DNA of 64,000 nucleotides from Phenylobacterium sp. (GTDB lineage Bacteria; Pseudomonadota; Alphaproteobacteria; Caulobacterales; Caulobacteraceae), in contig NZ_JAUYNW010000046.1 in assembly GCF_030698145.1 (NCBI RefSeq), positions 1 to 64,000 of the forward strand. The letters run 5' to 3'. Position numbers and translations under genes: made by a program. Every line of letters begins with the position of its first letter. Position 1 is the stretch's first letter. Positions 1 through 8,250 of this stretch are shown piece by piece. The notes below the pieces were generated by a model. That model did not search any database. It saw nothing but the letters and a program-made list of their open reading frames with translations, and was not told where the DNA came from.

Positions 1-1
1 G

Positions 2-229
2 TGCCCGGTTCAGAGCGACAGCATGGAGGCGGAGTGCCAAGACATCGCTAGGCGCCTGGGCCAACGGGGCGGCGACCTGGCAGATTGGCGTCTGCTGCTG
101 CAGCTCGACACGGATGATGAAGCGGGCATGATGTGGGGCGACGTGGGATCGCTTTACTTCTGGATCCGAGAGAGAGATGCCAGGATCGGCGACTTCTCGA
201 AGGTCTGGATGATCCTCCAGTGTCACTGA
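2..229 (+). CDS. DUF1963 (YwqG-like) protein, C-terminal part only
   Basis: The reading frame is open to the window edge, so only the last ~75 residues are visible. The motifs WRLLLQLDTDDEAGMMWGD and the FWIRERDARIGDFSKVWMILQC tail (residues given in two overlapping pieces) are typical of the C-terminus of DUF1963/YwqG proteins. The tail also resembles the end of the protein encoded at 58695-59576. The family is widespread and its biochemical role is poorly defined. An ATG at 23 lies inside the domain, so it is unlikely to be the true start. Family call is firm; function unknown. Confidence 0.8.
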   Translation, partial: CPVQSDSMEAECQDIARRLGQRGGDLADWRLLLQLDTDDEAGMMWGDVGSLYFWIRERDARIGDFSKVWMILQCH

Positions 230-679
230 GCCGTTCCTTGCGACGCGACGGATAGAGACGACTGCTGGCCTGACTGCCTCCACCGCCAACCACCCCGACA
301 ACTTGTCTCTCCGGGTATGGCCATTCCCTAAGGCGCGGAATTTCCGCGACTAACGCCGCCGAAACCCCCGTCACGAGTCTGAATTGCGCCCTGTCTCCGG
401 GACAATCCGAGGCCATTCCCGGTCAACGTCTCCGCGTGTCCGCGTGTCCGCGATCTAGTTGAGTTTCCCTGCGATCAGGGAATTCTGCAGGGAATTTGGA
501 ACAAGCACGCAATCGGCGCGCATCTCGTGGCGCCAGGCCGCTCACAATATCCTTTGTTCTCGTAGGCTTACGCTCGTCGAGAGCGAAAATTCCCTGCGTG
601 CGGAAGCAGGGAATTCATTTCTAACAGCAAGGAAATGTGCAGGCCTGATCAGGGAGCCGATCGCCAAGAACAGGAGGCC
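230..679. other. non-coding remnant region with CAGGGAATT repeats
   Basis: No convincing gene is visible. The stretch contains four copies of the 9-mer CAGGGAATT or its complement, at 476-484, 488-496, 588-596 and 607-615. It lies directly downstream of a minus-strand recombinase remnant. I recall similar GGGAATT-rich tails behind recombinase genes in other alphaproteobacteria, but that is memory, not a search. The short open frames here have no family resemblance. Confidence 0.4.
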
Positions 680-946
680 TCAGGAGAGGTCGGCGAATAG
701 GCGCCGCTGATCTTCCCACGCCGCGGGAAGGTCGGCCGCAATTGGTCCGCGTAGCGTCGGACCTGGAGGCTGCCGACCCTCCAAGATCTGAGCCTGCAGG
801 TCGGGCGCGAGAAGCGCCAGCATCAGCAACTTGCGGTCATAAGGGCTTGCCGGGGCCGAACGCAGAACAGCCTGATCCGGCGCCGCCAGCGGCGCATCGC
901 CGACCTCGGCCAGGAAGCTGTGCGCAGAGCGGCTTAACCCCGTCCA
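680..946 (-). pseudogene. serine recombinase (resolvase) C-terminal remnant
   Basis: A minus-strand frame runs between in-frame stops at 949-947 and 682-680 and has no good start codon. It encodes SPYDRKLLMLALLAPDLQAQ followed by ILEGRQPPGPT, then an LPAAWEDQRRLFA end. This resembles the C-terminal tail of alphaproteobacterial DNA-invertase/resolvase-like recombinases, where an (I)LAGRQPP-type segment precedes an LPxxWxxQ motif. The catalytic N-terminal domain is absent, so this is debris. It abuts the integrase fragment at 952-1005. Confidence 0.6.
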
Positions 947-951
947 CTAAT

Positions 952-1005
952 TCAGGCGAAGATCAGGGCCTTCACCGAGAGCTCGGTCAATTTAAGTCGG
1001 GCCAT
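952..1005 (-). pseudogene. tyrosine-integrase 5' remnant (17 codons)
   Basis: After a strong GGAG ribosome binding site 7 bases upstream, the minus strand encodes MARLKLTELSVKALIFA and then a stop. LTxxxVKAL is the usual N-terminus of DUF4102-type (P4-like) tyrosine integrases, which normally sit next to the tRNA they target. Here a truncated tRNA-Gly lies about 140 bases upstream. The gene is cut after 17 codons and runs into the recombinase remnant, so it is dead. Confidence 0.6.
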
Positions 1006-1146
1006 CCATTGGCTCCTTTCTGGCTCACAAATCGAATGTGCAAGAGCCAGAACCCATGTTCTCACATGAGCGGAGCCGTAGACCGCAAAGTCAACGGGGA
1101 TAAGGGATTGGTGCAGGTATGAGAAGCTATGAGAAGCGAGAATTCT

Positions 1147-1186
1147 AGCTTGGGAAGCTGACGCTCTACCCCTGAGCTACGCCCGC
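1147..1186 (-). pseudogene. truncated tRNA-Gly(CCC), 5' half only
   Basis: The minus strand reads GCGGGCGTAGCTCAG, then GGGTAGAGC, then an anticodon arm with loop TTCCCAA (anticodon CCC). This is a canonical tRNA-Gly up to about nucleotide 40. After CAAGCT the sequence departs from a tRNA: the 3' side of the anticodon stem is broken, and there is no variable loop, T arm or acceptor 3' strand. The break coincides with the start of integrative-element debris. A functional glycine tRNA is therefore not encoded here. Confidence 0.75.
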
Positions 1187-1318
1187 ATGCGGTCCGCTTG
1201 GGCGGCGGCCGGGAGCGGAACATAGACGGGAGATCGCGCGCGGCCAAGCGCCCTCGTTGACGTCCGCCCTGGTCCGCCGCACGATGGCCTGAACAGCGAT
1301 AACCCAAGGGAGGCCGTC

Positions 1319-1909
1319 ATGGCCGACGACGCGAGCAGCGCCAAGTTCCACGCCATGACCGAGGGCACCCTGGAGGACTGGCAGGCCATCGGCCGCGCCG
1401 GCGCCCCCTATCGCAACGAGCTGCCCGACCGCCTGCTGGCGCACCTGAAGATGCTGGAGGCCGATAGCGGCGGCTTCGCCGTCACCCGGCTGGAGCATTC
1501 CCTGCAGACCGCCACGCGGGCCTTCAAGGATGGGCGCGACGAGGAATACGTGGTCTGCGCCCTGATGCACGACATCGGCGACATCCTGGGCCCGTCGAAC
1601 CACGCCGAGATCGGGGCGATCATCATGAAGCCCTACGTCTCGGAGCGGAACTTCTGGATGATGGACAAGCACGGCGTCTTCCAGGGCTACTATTTCTTCC
1701 ACTACCTCGGCTTGGATCGCGACATGCGCGACCAGTACCGCGGCCATCCGGACTTCGAGCACACCGCCCAGTTCTGCCACATGTACGACCAGAACAGCTT
1801 CGACCCGGCCTACCAGTCCATGCCGCTGGAGGCGTTCGAACCGATGCTACGCCGCGTCGTGGCCGCGCCGAAGCGGTCGATCTACCGGCGGGAGGAGGCG
1901 GCGGCCTAG
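1319..1909 (+). CDS. HD-domain protein, PhnZ/MIOX-like diiron family
   Basis: 196 residues with a good AAGGGAGG ribosome binding site. Candidate metal ligands appear in order: H60 (LEHS), H84-D85 (MHDIGD), H95 (NHAE), H118 (DKHG) and D162 (SFDPAY). That series, rather than a plain HD phosphohydrolase set, matches the mixed-valence diiron oxygenases related to PhnZ and myo-inositol oxygenase. Such proteins cleave C-P or C-C bonds, but databases often label them 'phosphohydrolase'. No phosphonate gene is nearby, so the substrate is unknown. Fold call confident; oxygenase activity is inference. Confidence 0.8.
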   Translation: MADDASSAKFHAMTEGTLEDWQAIGRAGAPYRNELPDRLLAHLKMLEADSGGFAVTRLEHSLQTATRAFKDGRDEEYVVCALMHDIGDILGPSNHAEIGAIIMKPYVSERNFWMMDKHGVFQGYYFFHYLGLDRDMRDQYRGHPDFEHTAQFCHMYDQNSFDPAYQSMPLEAFEPMLRRVVAAPKRSIYRREEAAA

Positions 1910-1923
1910 CCGCCCCGCCACCG

Positions 1924-2115
1924 TCAGTCGTCGCTGAAGATCGTCTCGATCGGCGCCTCGAACAGGCGGGCGATCTTGAAGGCCAGGGGCAGGCTGGGGT
2001 CGTACTTGCCGGTTTCGATGGCGTTGACGCTCTGGCGGGACACATCCAATCGCGTGGCGAGGTCGGCCTGGCTCCAGTCGCGTTCGGCGCGGAGCACCTT
2101 GAGGCGGTTTTTCAT
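1924..2115 (-). CDS. XRE-family transcriptional regulator, small
   Basis: 63 residues starting MKNRLKVLRAERDWSQADLA; nearly the whole protein is one helix-turn-helix (SQADLATRLDVSRQSVNAIE). This is the common YozG/MerR-neighbour type of short XRE protein often paired with a membrane protein. It follows the membrane gene at 2121-2558 closely, in an arrangement that suggests one transcript. The longer upstream in-frame extension would be read through the membrane gene in another frame, so I use the internal ATG. Probable local autoregulator; target unknown. Confidence 0.85.
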   Translation of the reverse strand: MKNRLKVLRAERDWSQADLATRLDVSRQSVNAIETGKYDPSLPLAFKIARLFEAPIETIFSDD

Positions 2116-2120
2116 CAGCA

Positions 2121-2558
2121 TCACCGCTTCGAGATCCACCAGCCCACCCAGGCGACGATATAGCCGGTGATCTGGGGAACCAGGACGCCGATCACGCCCA
2201 ACTCGACGAAGTCCTGTGGAGTCGAGCGGCCATTCCATCCGGCGGTGAGCAGGGCGCCGTCATGGGAGAACAGGGCCACGAAGCCCACGGCCGCGGCGGC
2301 CATGCCGATGCTGGCGCCCCAGTACCAGGCGAATTTGTGGGCTTCCTTGGCGGCCTCGTCGAGCCGTCGCCACCAGACCACGCTGGCGCCGATCACCAGG
2401 GCGAAGGTGGCCGCCGCGACCAGGCCGGTCGCCAACGGGTTGAACGTCAAGCCGAGATGCTTGCCGACGATGGGAATGCCCGCGCCGAGCGCGATGATGA
2501 TCGGGCCGTAAGTCCAGGTCGGGACCTGGGCGAGAGGGTTTCTCACTTGGTGCTCCAT
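2121..2558 (-). CDS. four-helix inner-membrane protein paired with XRE regulator
   Basis: 145 residues with about four hydrophobic segments: near residues 17-32, 43-62, 80-96 and 120-142 (the last ends WVGWWISKR). There is a charged loop RRLDEAAKEAHKFAWYWG. Proteins of this size next to a tiny XRE gene are common, and I do not know a biochemical function. The stop lies 6 bases before the regulator start. Membrane location is clear from the sequence; the role is unassigned. Confidence 0.8.
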   Translation of the reverse strand: MEHQVRNPLAQVPTWTYGPIIIALGAGIPIVGKHLGLTFNPLATGLVAAATFALVIGASVVWWRRLDEAAKEAHKFAWYWGASIGMAAAAVGFVALFSHDGALLTAGWNGRSTPQDFVELGVIGVLVPQITGYIVAWVGWWISKR

Positions 2559-2560
2559 GG

Positions 2561-2770
2561 TCAGAGGGCGCGCACAGCGCCCGGAAGCGCCCAGCAGAAA
2601 TCGGCCACGGCGACGATGAGGTTGGCGGCGGGCGGCAGGGCCTGGGCCAAGGCCACAGCGTCAGCCTCCGCCCAGAAGACGGCGGCGCCGGCGGCGTAGA
2701 AGAGCACGATGGCCAGCAACGCCAGCGCGATGACCGCCCTGCCCCACCATCCGTTCGTCCGCGCCGCCAT
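2561..2770 (-). CDS. small membrane protein, unknown function
   Basis: 69 residues from the ATG at 2770, which has an AGGGAG site upstream. A longer in-frame start exists at 2821 but lacks one. There are two hydrophobic stretches, ALALLAIVLFYAAGAAVFW and a weaker one near the C-terminus (ANLIVAVADFCWALPG). It ends 2 bases before the next membrane gene, so it is probably the first gene of a three-gene leftward operon with the 2121 and 1924 genes. Confidence 0.65.
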   Translation of the reverse strand: MAARTNGWWGRAVIALALLAIVLFYAAGAAVFWAEADAVALAQALPPAANLIVAVADFCWALPGAVRAL

Positions 2771-2863
2771 GCCAAGTCTCCCTGTCGATATGACAAGGAA
2801 ACAGGCGATTATATCGTTCACAAACCCACTTCCCGAACGGGGGTGCGGTGATATGCTGAAGCT

Positions 2864-3286
2864 ATGCGCATCCCGCCGCCGAACCCGCTCACTACAACCT
2901 GCACCTGGATCGCAGCCGTCTTCATCGCGGTTCGCGAGGGCGCTGCAAGCACCACTAGTCTCGAGTGGCTGGCTGAAGCCATGAGTGGGTGGTGGAGCTA
3001 CCTGCCGCTGGCCGTTTTATCGCTCGCTGCGGTCGTCTACCTCGCGCGGCTTGCCCTGCCCAGCAAGGAGCGGCCCGCGAAGGCTCCAGAAGCGAGCCCA
3101 GAGCCCGCAAGCCAGCGTCGCACTGGCGTCCTAATGGACGAAGGCGGCCTCGCCGAGGGGTTCGTCGTGACCGGACAGGATGTCGGAGTGCACATGAAGC
3201 GCGGCGGCACCATGCGGAACGCCATCATCTTCGGCGGGGACTCCGGCATCGTACTTGGCGATCGTCCCAAAGAGGAGGACACCTAG
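2864..3286 (+). CDS. single-pass membrane-anchored hypothetical protein
   Basis: 140 residues. One clear membrane helix lies around residues 44-63 (YLPLAVLSLAAVVYLARLAL), followed by an acidic/proline linker and a soluble C-terminal part (GLAEGFVVTGQDVGVHMKRG). An alternative start at 2981 would place the helix at the N-terminus. Neither start has a strong ribosome binding site, so the N-terminus is uncertain. I recognise no family. Confidence 0.55.
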   Translation: MRIPPPNPLTTTCTWIAAVFIAVREGAASTTSLEWLAEAMSGWWSYLPLAVLSLAAVVYLARLALPSKERPAKAPEASPEPASQRRTGVLMDEGGLAEGFVVTGQDVGVHMKRGGTMRNAIIFGGDSGIVLGDRPKEEDT

Positions 3287-3338
3287 CTAAGAGCCTTGTC
3301 CTCAGGATCGGATTTAGGCGGCGCGGTCGCCACCTTCT

Positions 3339-3560
3339 TCACGACCTTCTCAAACGCCGCTTCATCGCCGACCACGCCCGCCAGAGGCAGACTAACCCCC
3401 ACCCGACAAGCGCGACGCCCAAGAGGAAGGGGATAGCCGACAGGACGGCGCCATCCTTGATCTCAAGCCCGGTAGGGTTTGGATTGATCAAATCGGTGAG
3501 GAAAAACCACGTCGGGTATATCGCGAGCCCAAGGGCGACTAGGACTAAGCCGCGCCTCAC
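3339..3560 (-). CDS. two-helix small membrane protein
   Basis: 73 residues with two hydrophobic segments (LVLVALGLAIYPTWFFL and AIPFLLGVALVGWGLVCLW) joined by a polar loop with NPNPTGLEIKDG. The start overlaps the stop of the 3557-3706 gene by 4 bases, indicating translational coupling. No family recognised. Confidence 0.65.
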   Translation of the reverse strand: MRRGLVLVALGLAIYPTWFFLTDLINPNPTGLEIKDGAVLSAIPFLLGVALVGWGLVCLWRAWSAMKRRLRRS

Positions 3561-3706
3561 TGGTCCTTGGCCTCGTCCGCCGCTGGTGCCTTCGGCGCGA
3601 TCTTCCTCACCGTCTCTTCGAAGCGGCCTTCGTCTTCGTCGGCCTCTAGCTCGCGGGCGAGGTCACGGAACTTGTCGGGCTGGGGCTTGTCCTTCGGATC
3701 GGCCAC
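3557..3706 (-). CDS. 49-residue acidic hypothetical protein
   Basis: Starts at a GTG at 3706, preceded by GAGAGG, and encodes VADPKDKPQPDKFRDLARE and an acidic, lysine-ending tail. A longer in-frame extension to 3814 has no ribosome binding site and an arginine-rich, non-natural-looking composition, so I reject it. I recall short PDKFRDLAREL proteins being common conserved hypotheticals in Caulobacterales and Sphingomonadales. Function unknown; coupled to the downstream membrane gene. Confidence 0.65.
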   Translation of the reverse strand: MADPKDKPQPDKFRDLARELEADEDEGRFEETVRKIAPKAPAADEAKDQ

Positions 3707-3928
3707 GGGATTCCTCTCAACGAGAAGACATGATAGATACGCGTACGCCCGACACCGCAAGCGGAGCCGGGCGCAGAGGCGGTTTGTGAGGCTATCTACC
3801 TCCTCATGTGCCACCCCCCTCCGGCTCGCCGCGCCAACGGCGTCCGGCCTTCGGGGTATTCGCCCGTAGGAACTGACGGTTGATGGGGCCGGGGCCGCAA
3901 GGCCCCGGTTTCCGTTTTCACGGAACTC

Positions 3929-4666
3929 TTACGCTTCGGCATCTTCGTCCTCAGCGTCATTGGACGATTGAGACACCCCCGGCGGATAAGCGAAGTCGAG
4001 CACAACGCTAAAGGCGGCGAGGAAGCGGTCCCGATCCTCCTGCGTCCAGCCGCGGCCCGATGTCGGGAGGCTGGAGAGAAGCCCCCCCAGCGCAGGATGT
4101 AGGCCTGAATTGCCCGGTGGCTCGTACGTCGCGCGGCCCTGATTAGAAGTCGGCGCGCGAACGACGGCCCGTTGCGGGCGAGGCAAGAGGCGCGCCCCTC
4201 CGCTAGTCACCGTCTTCTTCGGCGGCGGCTTTGTCTCGCTAGCCTCTCGTACGCCCGCCTCTTCAAACAGGCTCGTGAACAGCCGGATCATGCGCGGCTG
4301 CAAGCTTGGGGGGTTGTAATGGCGGAAGGCGTCTCGGATCTGCATCTCGGTCGCCGTGGCCGGGTCGAGTACGTCGAGCGTGTGCTCGTAGGCCCCCTTC
4401 AGCCATTCGGCCATTCGCGGGCGGTATTCTGCTTCGGGCGCTCGGCGCAGCGCGTCGAAGACGCCCGTGTGCTTCCCGTCGTCTTCGATTAGGTCAAATA
4501 TTTTAAGTGCTTGGAACGTGCGTTGGACTAGACTGTCTGACACGCCGAGTCGCTGAAGGACTTCGGTCGTGATCGGGTTGGGAAGCCCCTTCTCCCGATT
4601 GCGCGCCAGGAGCATGAGCATCACCGACGTCGGCGCGTAGGGCGCGGATTGTTCTGTTACAGCCAT
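3929..4666 (-). CDS. DUF5343-like protein
   Basis: 245 residues. The first ~140 (winged-helix-like VLQRLGVSDSLVQRTFQAL, then LRRAPEAEYRPRMAEWLKGAY) fit the DUF5343 family, found in regulators and some mobile-element genes. The rest is a proline/glycine-rich linker and a C-terminal EEDRDRF-like helix. Local base composition is less GC-biased than in the core genes around it. It sits between a small-gene cluster and a transposase, so it may be acquired. DNA binding is inference. Confidence 0.6.
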   Translation of the reverse strand: MAVTEQSAPYAPTSVMLMLLARNREKGLPNPITTEVLQRLGVSDSLVQRTFQALKIFDLIEDDGKHTGVFDALRRAPEAEYRPRMAEWLKGAYEHTLDVLDPATATEMQIRDAFRHYNPPSLQPRMIRLFTSLFEEAGVREASETKPPPKKTVTSGGARLLPRPQRAVVRAPTSNQGRATYEPPGNSGLHPALGGLLSSLPTSGRGWTQEDRDRFLAAFSVVLDFAYPPGVSQSSNDAEDEDAEA

Positions 4667-4735
4667 TGGGTCTCAGCCCTTTGTCCCGATCTCATTGGGT
4701 ACAAGCTACGAGCAATTACATACAGAGTCAATGCG

Positions 4736-4777
4736 CTGTAATCGTTACGCACTGTAACTCCATGCGCCCTCTGTAAT
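4736..4777. promoter_or_regulatory. CTGTAAY repeats upstream of the DUF5343 gene
   Basis: Three copies of CTGTAAY lie at 4736-4742, 4752-4758 and 4771-4777, about 70-110 bases upstream of the DUF5343 start. Spacings of 16 and 19 bases are not an exact helical repeat. They may be regulator half-sites in an AT-richer promoter region. Weak evidence. Confidence 0.25.
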
Positions 4778-4853
4778 GGCCTTATCTATTTGATTTTCCG
4801 TTAAAAAAAATGCCTCATAGCGCGGCGCTACGCCAGCGTCGGAGACAACGAAC

Positions 4854-5072
4854 ATGACCAGCCTTGGCGACTTGACGCGAATCGCGCCCCGATCATGCGG
4901 GGGGTGGATCGGGATTTTTGCGGACGGTTCCTTGCGGTTCGGCGTGACGGCAGCCTCGGAGGAAGAGGCGCGGACCGCTCTGGAGGCCGCGAGACTTCAA
5001 TGGCGAGAGCTTGCCTTGCTCCGCGCCGCTTCCCCTTCGTCCGCCAGCGCGACCGACGCCGCTTGCGCTTAG
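4854..5072 (+). CDS. small hypothetical protein
   Basis: 72 residues with a GGAGACAACGAAC leader before ATG, a plausible ribosome binding site. It contains a compact GGWIGIFADGSLRFGVTAAS segment followed by an alanine-rich helix (EEEARTALEAARLQWRELALL). The stop overlaps the convergent transposase stop by 4 bases. No family recognised; could be a small cargo gene. Confidence 0.5.
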   Translation: MTSLGDLTRIAPRSCGGWIGIFADGSLRFGVTAASEEEARTALEAARLQWRELALLRAASPSSASATDAACA

Positions 5073-6046
5073 CCTCTGGCGTTGAGCCCATCGTGAGGCC
5101 TGCGGTAGGTTAGACGCTTGCCGACCACGCCCTTCAGCGCCGTCACCGCACGGGCCTTGTCGTCCACACCGAGGGCGATGCGGTTCGAATACCGGAAATC
5201 GAACTCGGCGGCGTAGCGGTGCAGATGCTTCTTGGAGCAGTGCTGGTAGACGCCCTTCATGCCGCGCTTGAAGATCGAATAGAAGCCTTCGACCGTGTTC
5301 GTGTGGACGGTCGGGTCGTCCTTGCTCACGTACTCTTCGCGGGCGTGGGCGACGCTCTGATGCTCGGCGTAGGCCTTGCCAGGGGTGATGTAGTGTTTGG
5401 CTTCGTCCGTGCGCAGACGAGCTTCCTTCACGACGTTGACGGAGAGGACTTCGGCGATGTTCGCCGCGTTTAGCTGATCCACCGGCATGACGATGGAGCG
5501 CGCCCGGCCGCCGCGCTCAACGAGCGTGAGGATCGCGTTCTTGTTGCGGATCGCCATCTTGGAGGGTGCCGCATCGGGGTCTTGGCCCTGGAACGTCTCG
5601 TCGACTTCCACGATGCCGCCGCCGCCGCCGAAGGGCGCCAGCTCGCCGTCGCGCATGGCCTCACGGATGCGGTGCGAGAGGAACCAGGCCGTCTTGTAGG
5701 TGACTTCCAGCGTGCGGTGCAGCTGGTGGCTGCTGACGCCCTTCTTGGACGAACACATGAGGAAGATCGCCTGGAGCCACTTGTGGAGCGGCAGGTGGCT
5801 TTCCTCGAAGATCGTGCCGATGCGGACGGTGAACTGCTTACGGCAGTCGCCGCACTTCTTCAGGCCCTCGCGCACGACGCCTTCGGGGTTCTTCTTGGTG
5901 GCCTTCGTCCGCACGCCCGCCAGCACGTAGACGCGGCCCATCGCGCCGCAATGCGGGCACACCGGGCCTTGCGCCCAGAGGACCGACTCGACGAAAGCGA
6001 ACGCTTCGGCTTCGTTGTGGAAGTAGGGCTTGGAGAGAACAGACAT
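5069..6046 (-). CDS. IS1595-family transposase
   Basis: 325 residues. The N-terminal zinc finger has cysteines at C30/C33 (CPHC) and C65/C68 (CGDC). It is followed by the ISXO2-like DDE domain, with D149 (VEVDETF), D214 (RTDEAK) and a HTNTVEGFYS motif at 248-257. Length is normal for the family, and the frame is intact. A TTGACA-like -35 lies about 60 bases upstream on the minus strand. I could not find matching terminal inverted repeats or a target duplication, so the mobile unit's ends are undefined, or the gene is now immobile. Confidence 0.9.
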   Translation of the reverse strand: MSVLSKPYFHNEAEAFAFVESVLWAQGPVCPHCGAMGRVYVLAGVRTKATKKNPEGVVREGLKKCGDCRKQFTVRIGTIFEESHLPLHKWLQAIFLMCSSKKGVSSHQLHRTLEVTYKTAWFLSHRIREAMRDGELAPFGGGGGIVEVDETFQGQDPDAAPSKMAIRNKNAILTLVERGGRARSIVMPVDQLNAANIAEVLSVNVVKEARLRTDEAKHYITPGKAYAEHQSVAHAREEYVSKDDPTVHTNTVEGFYSIFKRGMKGVYQHCSKKHLHRYAAEFDFRYSNRIALGVDDKARAVTALKGVVGKRLTYRRPHDGLNARG

Positions 6047-6170
6047 CGGCGGATTCCTTCAATGGAATCAACGTACCCGATCCTGTGGGTTTGTCAAAGA
6101 TATAATCGCCAGGAAACATGACAACATCGCGTGTGTCACGCGACCATGACAAAATGTCGATGACGCCTAA

Positions 6171-7052
6171 CTATTGGATGCGGCGGACCTCGTAGCCACG
6201 GGCGGCCAGCAGGGTCGGCAGGCCGTCGTCGCCGACCATGTGCAAGGCCCCGACATTGACCAGGTGCACCCCGCCGGACGCGGTGATCTCGCGCTCCAGG
6301 GTCTGCGCCCAGGCCAGGTTCCGGCGGCGCAGCAGCATGTCGTAGAACTCGGGGCTGGCCTGGCGCATGTCGCCCACCAGGCCGGGGCCCAGGCGCTGGA
6401 TGTCGCCGGCGATCCAGGCGTCCTGCAGGGAGGGCTCGCCCCGACGCGCGGGGGCGGAGCGCTCGCGGATCACGTCGGTGAGGTACTGGAGCTCCCCCGG
6501 CTCGGAGAGCCCGGCGAACATCCGCACCTGCTCCTCCACGGTCTCGAAGGTGCGCACGGTCTTGGCCGCCTGCTTGGCCTGGCGGGTGACGGCCAGGTCG
6601 GCGCCGTGCGCCGCGGTCCCACCACCCGGGCCCAGGGAGCGGGTCGACAGCATCAGGGCCGCGGCCCAGGGGCGCATATGCTCGATCCGCGCCAGGGGAA
6701 CGCGGCCGCGTTCGAGCAGGGGCTTCAGCGCCCGCATCTCCCAGCTCGCCAGCTTGGCGCTGAGCGGCCGATTGGGATCGACGCCGTAGCGGGCGACCAG
6801 GTCGGTGAGCACGGGCGGATCGGCGGTGGTGAGGTCGGCCTCGAACCAGACGGTCTGGGCGCGGTCGTAGGCCGCGTCATAGGCCGGCGTGCGCCAGGCC
6901 GCGGCCGGGGTGAGGACGTGCATGGTCCCGAACAGGTAGATCTCGGTGTCGGCGTCGCGCACGAGCCACATGGCCGGGGCCGCGCCAGCCCAGCCGGGCA
7001 GAAGGCTCAGGAGGAGCGCCACGGCGCTCGAGATCGCCGATACCCGCCCCAC
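6171..7052 (-). CDS. TraB/GumN family protein, exported
   Basis: 293 residues with an N-terminal signal peptide (AVALLLSLLPGWAGAAPA). The TraB/GumN signature follows (YLFGTMHVL), and the C-terminal VNVGALHMVGDDGLPTLL motif closes the domain. Family members resemble Tiki-type metalloproteases, with conserved GxxH and GxLH histidines, but bacterial substrates are not established. It lies 21 bases downstream of dcd on the same strand. Probably periplasmic or lipid-facing. Confidence 0.85.
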   Translation of the reverse strand: MGRVSAISSAVALLLSLLPGWAGAAPAMWLVRDADTEIYLFGTMHVLTPAAAWRTPAYDAAYDRAQTVWFEADLTTADPPVLTDLVARYGVDPNRPLSAKLASWEMRALKPLLERGRVPLARIEHMRPWAAALMLSTRSLGPGGGTAAHGADLAVTRQAKQAAKTVRTFETVEEQVRMFAGLSEPGELQYLTDVIRERSAPARRGEPSLQDAWIAGDIQRLGPGLVGDMRQASPEFYDMLLRRRNLAWAQTLEREITASGGVHLVNVGALHMVGDDGLPTLLAARGYEVRRIQ

Positions 7053-7073
7053 ACTTCCCCCGGGACTGAAGGC

Positions 7074-8111
7074 CTACGACCAGACCTTGAAGTGCTTTGA
7101 TAGCTTCAAACCCTGGCGCTGGTAATGCGACCCCTGGTCGCCGTAGAGCCGGGTGGGTTTCTCGGTCAGCGGTTCATAGACCAGGCGCGCGACGGTCTGG
7201 CCGTCCTCCAGCAGGAAGGGGGTCTCGTGGCTGCGCACCTCCAGCACCCCCTTGGAGCCGACGGCTTTGGCCTCTTCGGTGCCGAAGCCGGGGTCGAAGA
7301 AGCCGGCGTAGTGGACCCGGAACTCGCCCACCGAGGGGTCGATGGGGGTCATCTCGGCCGCCTGCAGCACCGGGATCTCGACCGCCTCCTTGGAGGCCAG
7401 GATGTAGAACTCGCCGGGGTCCAGCAGCAGTTCCCCGCGGCGCGGGAACAGCGGCTCCCAGAAGTCCTTCGGGTCGTGGCCGTCCACGTGGTCCATGTCG
7501 ACGACGCCGGCGTGGCGGCGACCGCGGAAGCCGGCGATGCCGTCGGTGAGGTCGGAGAGCTCGACGCCGACGCTGCGGATCGAGAGCTTGGGCGGGGCGC
7601 CCCGCTTCAAGCGAAGCTGGTTCAGCCGGGTGTTGGTGCGCACCAGGATCGAGAAGGTCTGGGGCGCGACCTCGATATAGGTCGGGCCGGCATAGCCCTC
7701 GGCGACATCGTCGAAAGCCACGGAATTGTTGGTCAGCAGCCGCACGAAGACGTCGACCCGGCCAGTTGAGCTCTTGGGATTGGCCCGCGCCGAGACCCCC
7801 GGCGGGAGGGCTAGGCCCTCCTGCAGCTCGGCGATGTAGACGCAGCCGCGCTCCAGCACCGCACCCCTGGTGAGGTCGAGCTCGTGCATGGCCACGTCGG
7901 CGATGCGCTGGGGCACCGTGCGGCCCAGGCCCGGCAGGAAGGAGGCGCGAACCCGCCAGGCGCGTGCGCCCAGGCGCAGGTCGAGGCTGGCTGGCTGGAC
8001 CTGGTCATGGTCGAAGGGCTGGACCGACGTGATGGCGCCCGCGGCGATCAGCGCGTCGATGGACTGGCAGGGCAGGATGCCGGCGGCGTCCTTGGATGGG
8101 GTGTCGATCAT
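7074..8111 (-). CDS. dcd: dCTP deaminase, double-domain type
   Basis: Deaminates dCTP to dUTP in the cytoplasm, feeding thymidylate synthesis. 345 residues, about twice the E. coli enzyme, as in other alphaproteobacteria. The first dUTPase-like half carries NPKSSTGRVDVFVR (111-124). The second half carries HYAGFFDPGFG (267-277) and GVLEVRSHE with the candidate catalytic E291. I chose ATG 8111: the upstream extension to 8306 is antisense to the metZ leader and looks non-coding. It is divergent from metZ with a ~140-base shared upstream region. Confidence 0.92.
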   Translation of the reverse strand: MIDTPSKDAAGILPCQSIDALIAAGAITSVQPFDHDQVQPASLDLRLGARAWRVRASFLPGLGRTVPQRIADVAMHELDLTRGAVLERGCVYIAELQEGLALPPGVSARANPKSSTGRVDVFVRLLTNNSVAFDDVAEGYAGPTYIEVAPQTFSILVRTNTRLNQLRLKRGAPPKLSIRSVGVELSDLTDGIAGFRGRRHAGVVDMDHVDGHDPKDFWEPLFPRRGELLLDPGEFYILASKEAVEIPVLQAAEMTPIDPSVGEFRVHYAGFFDPGFGTEEAKAVGSKGVLEVRSHETPFLLEDGQTVARLVYEPLTEKPTRLYGDQGSHYQRQGLKLSKHFKVWS

Positions 8112-8250
8112 CGGGGCGACACTCGCCGTCCGGTACGAGTCTGGCAAGGCGCAGACCACGTTCCCCTGGGCGCCGCGACAGTTTTTCCGCTGTGGCGGCG
8201 GGCGTTTTCGCCGGGTAGAAGGCCCTGCCCCGTCTGAACTGGAGACCCCG

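Noticed and set aside
742-1122. 126-codon plus-strand frame
   Set aside because: It runs antisense through the recombinase and integrase remnants and has no ribosome binding site or recognisable domain.
5060-6110. Terminal inverted repeats of the IS1595-type element
   Set aside because: I compared both flanks of the transposase and found no convincing matching ends or target duplication.
8112-8250. SAM-II or SAM/SAH riboswitch upstream of metZ
   Set aside because: These riboswitches are known before alphaproteobacterial methionine genes, but the conserved pseudoknot elements could not be matched in the 140-base leader.
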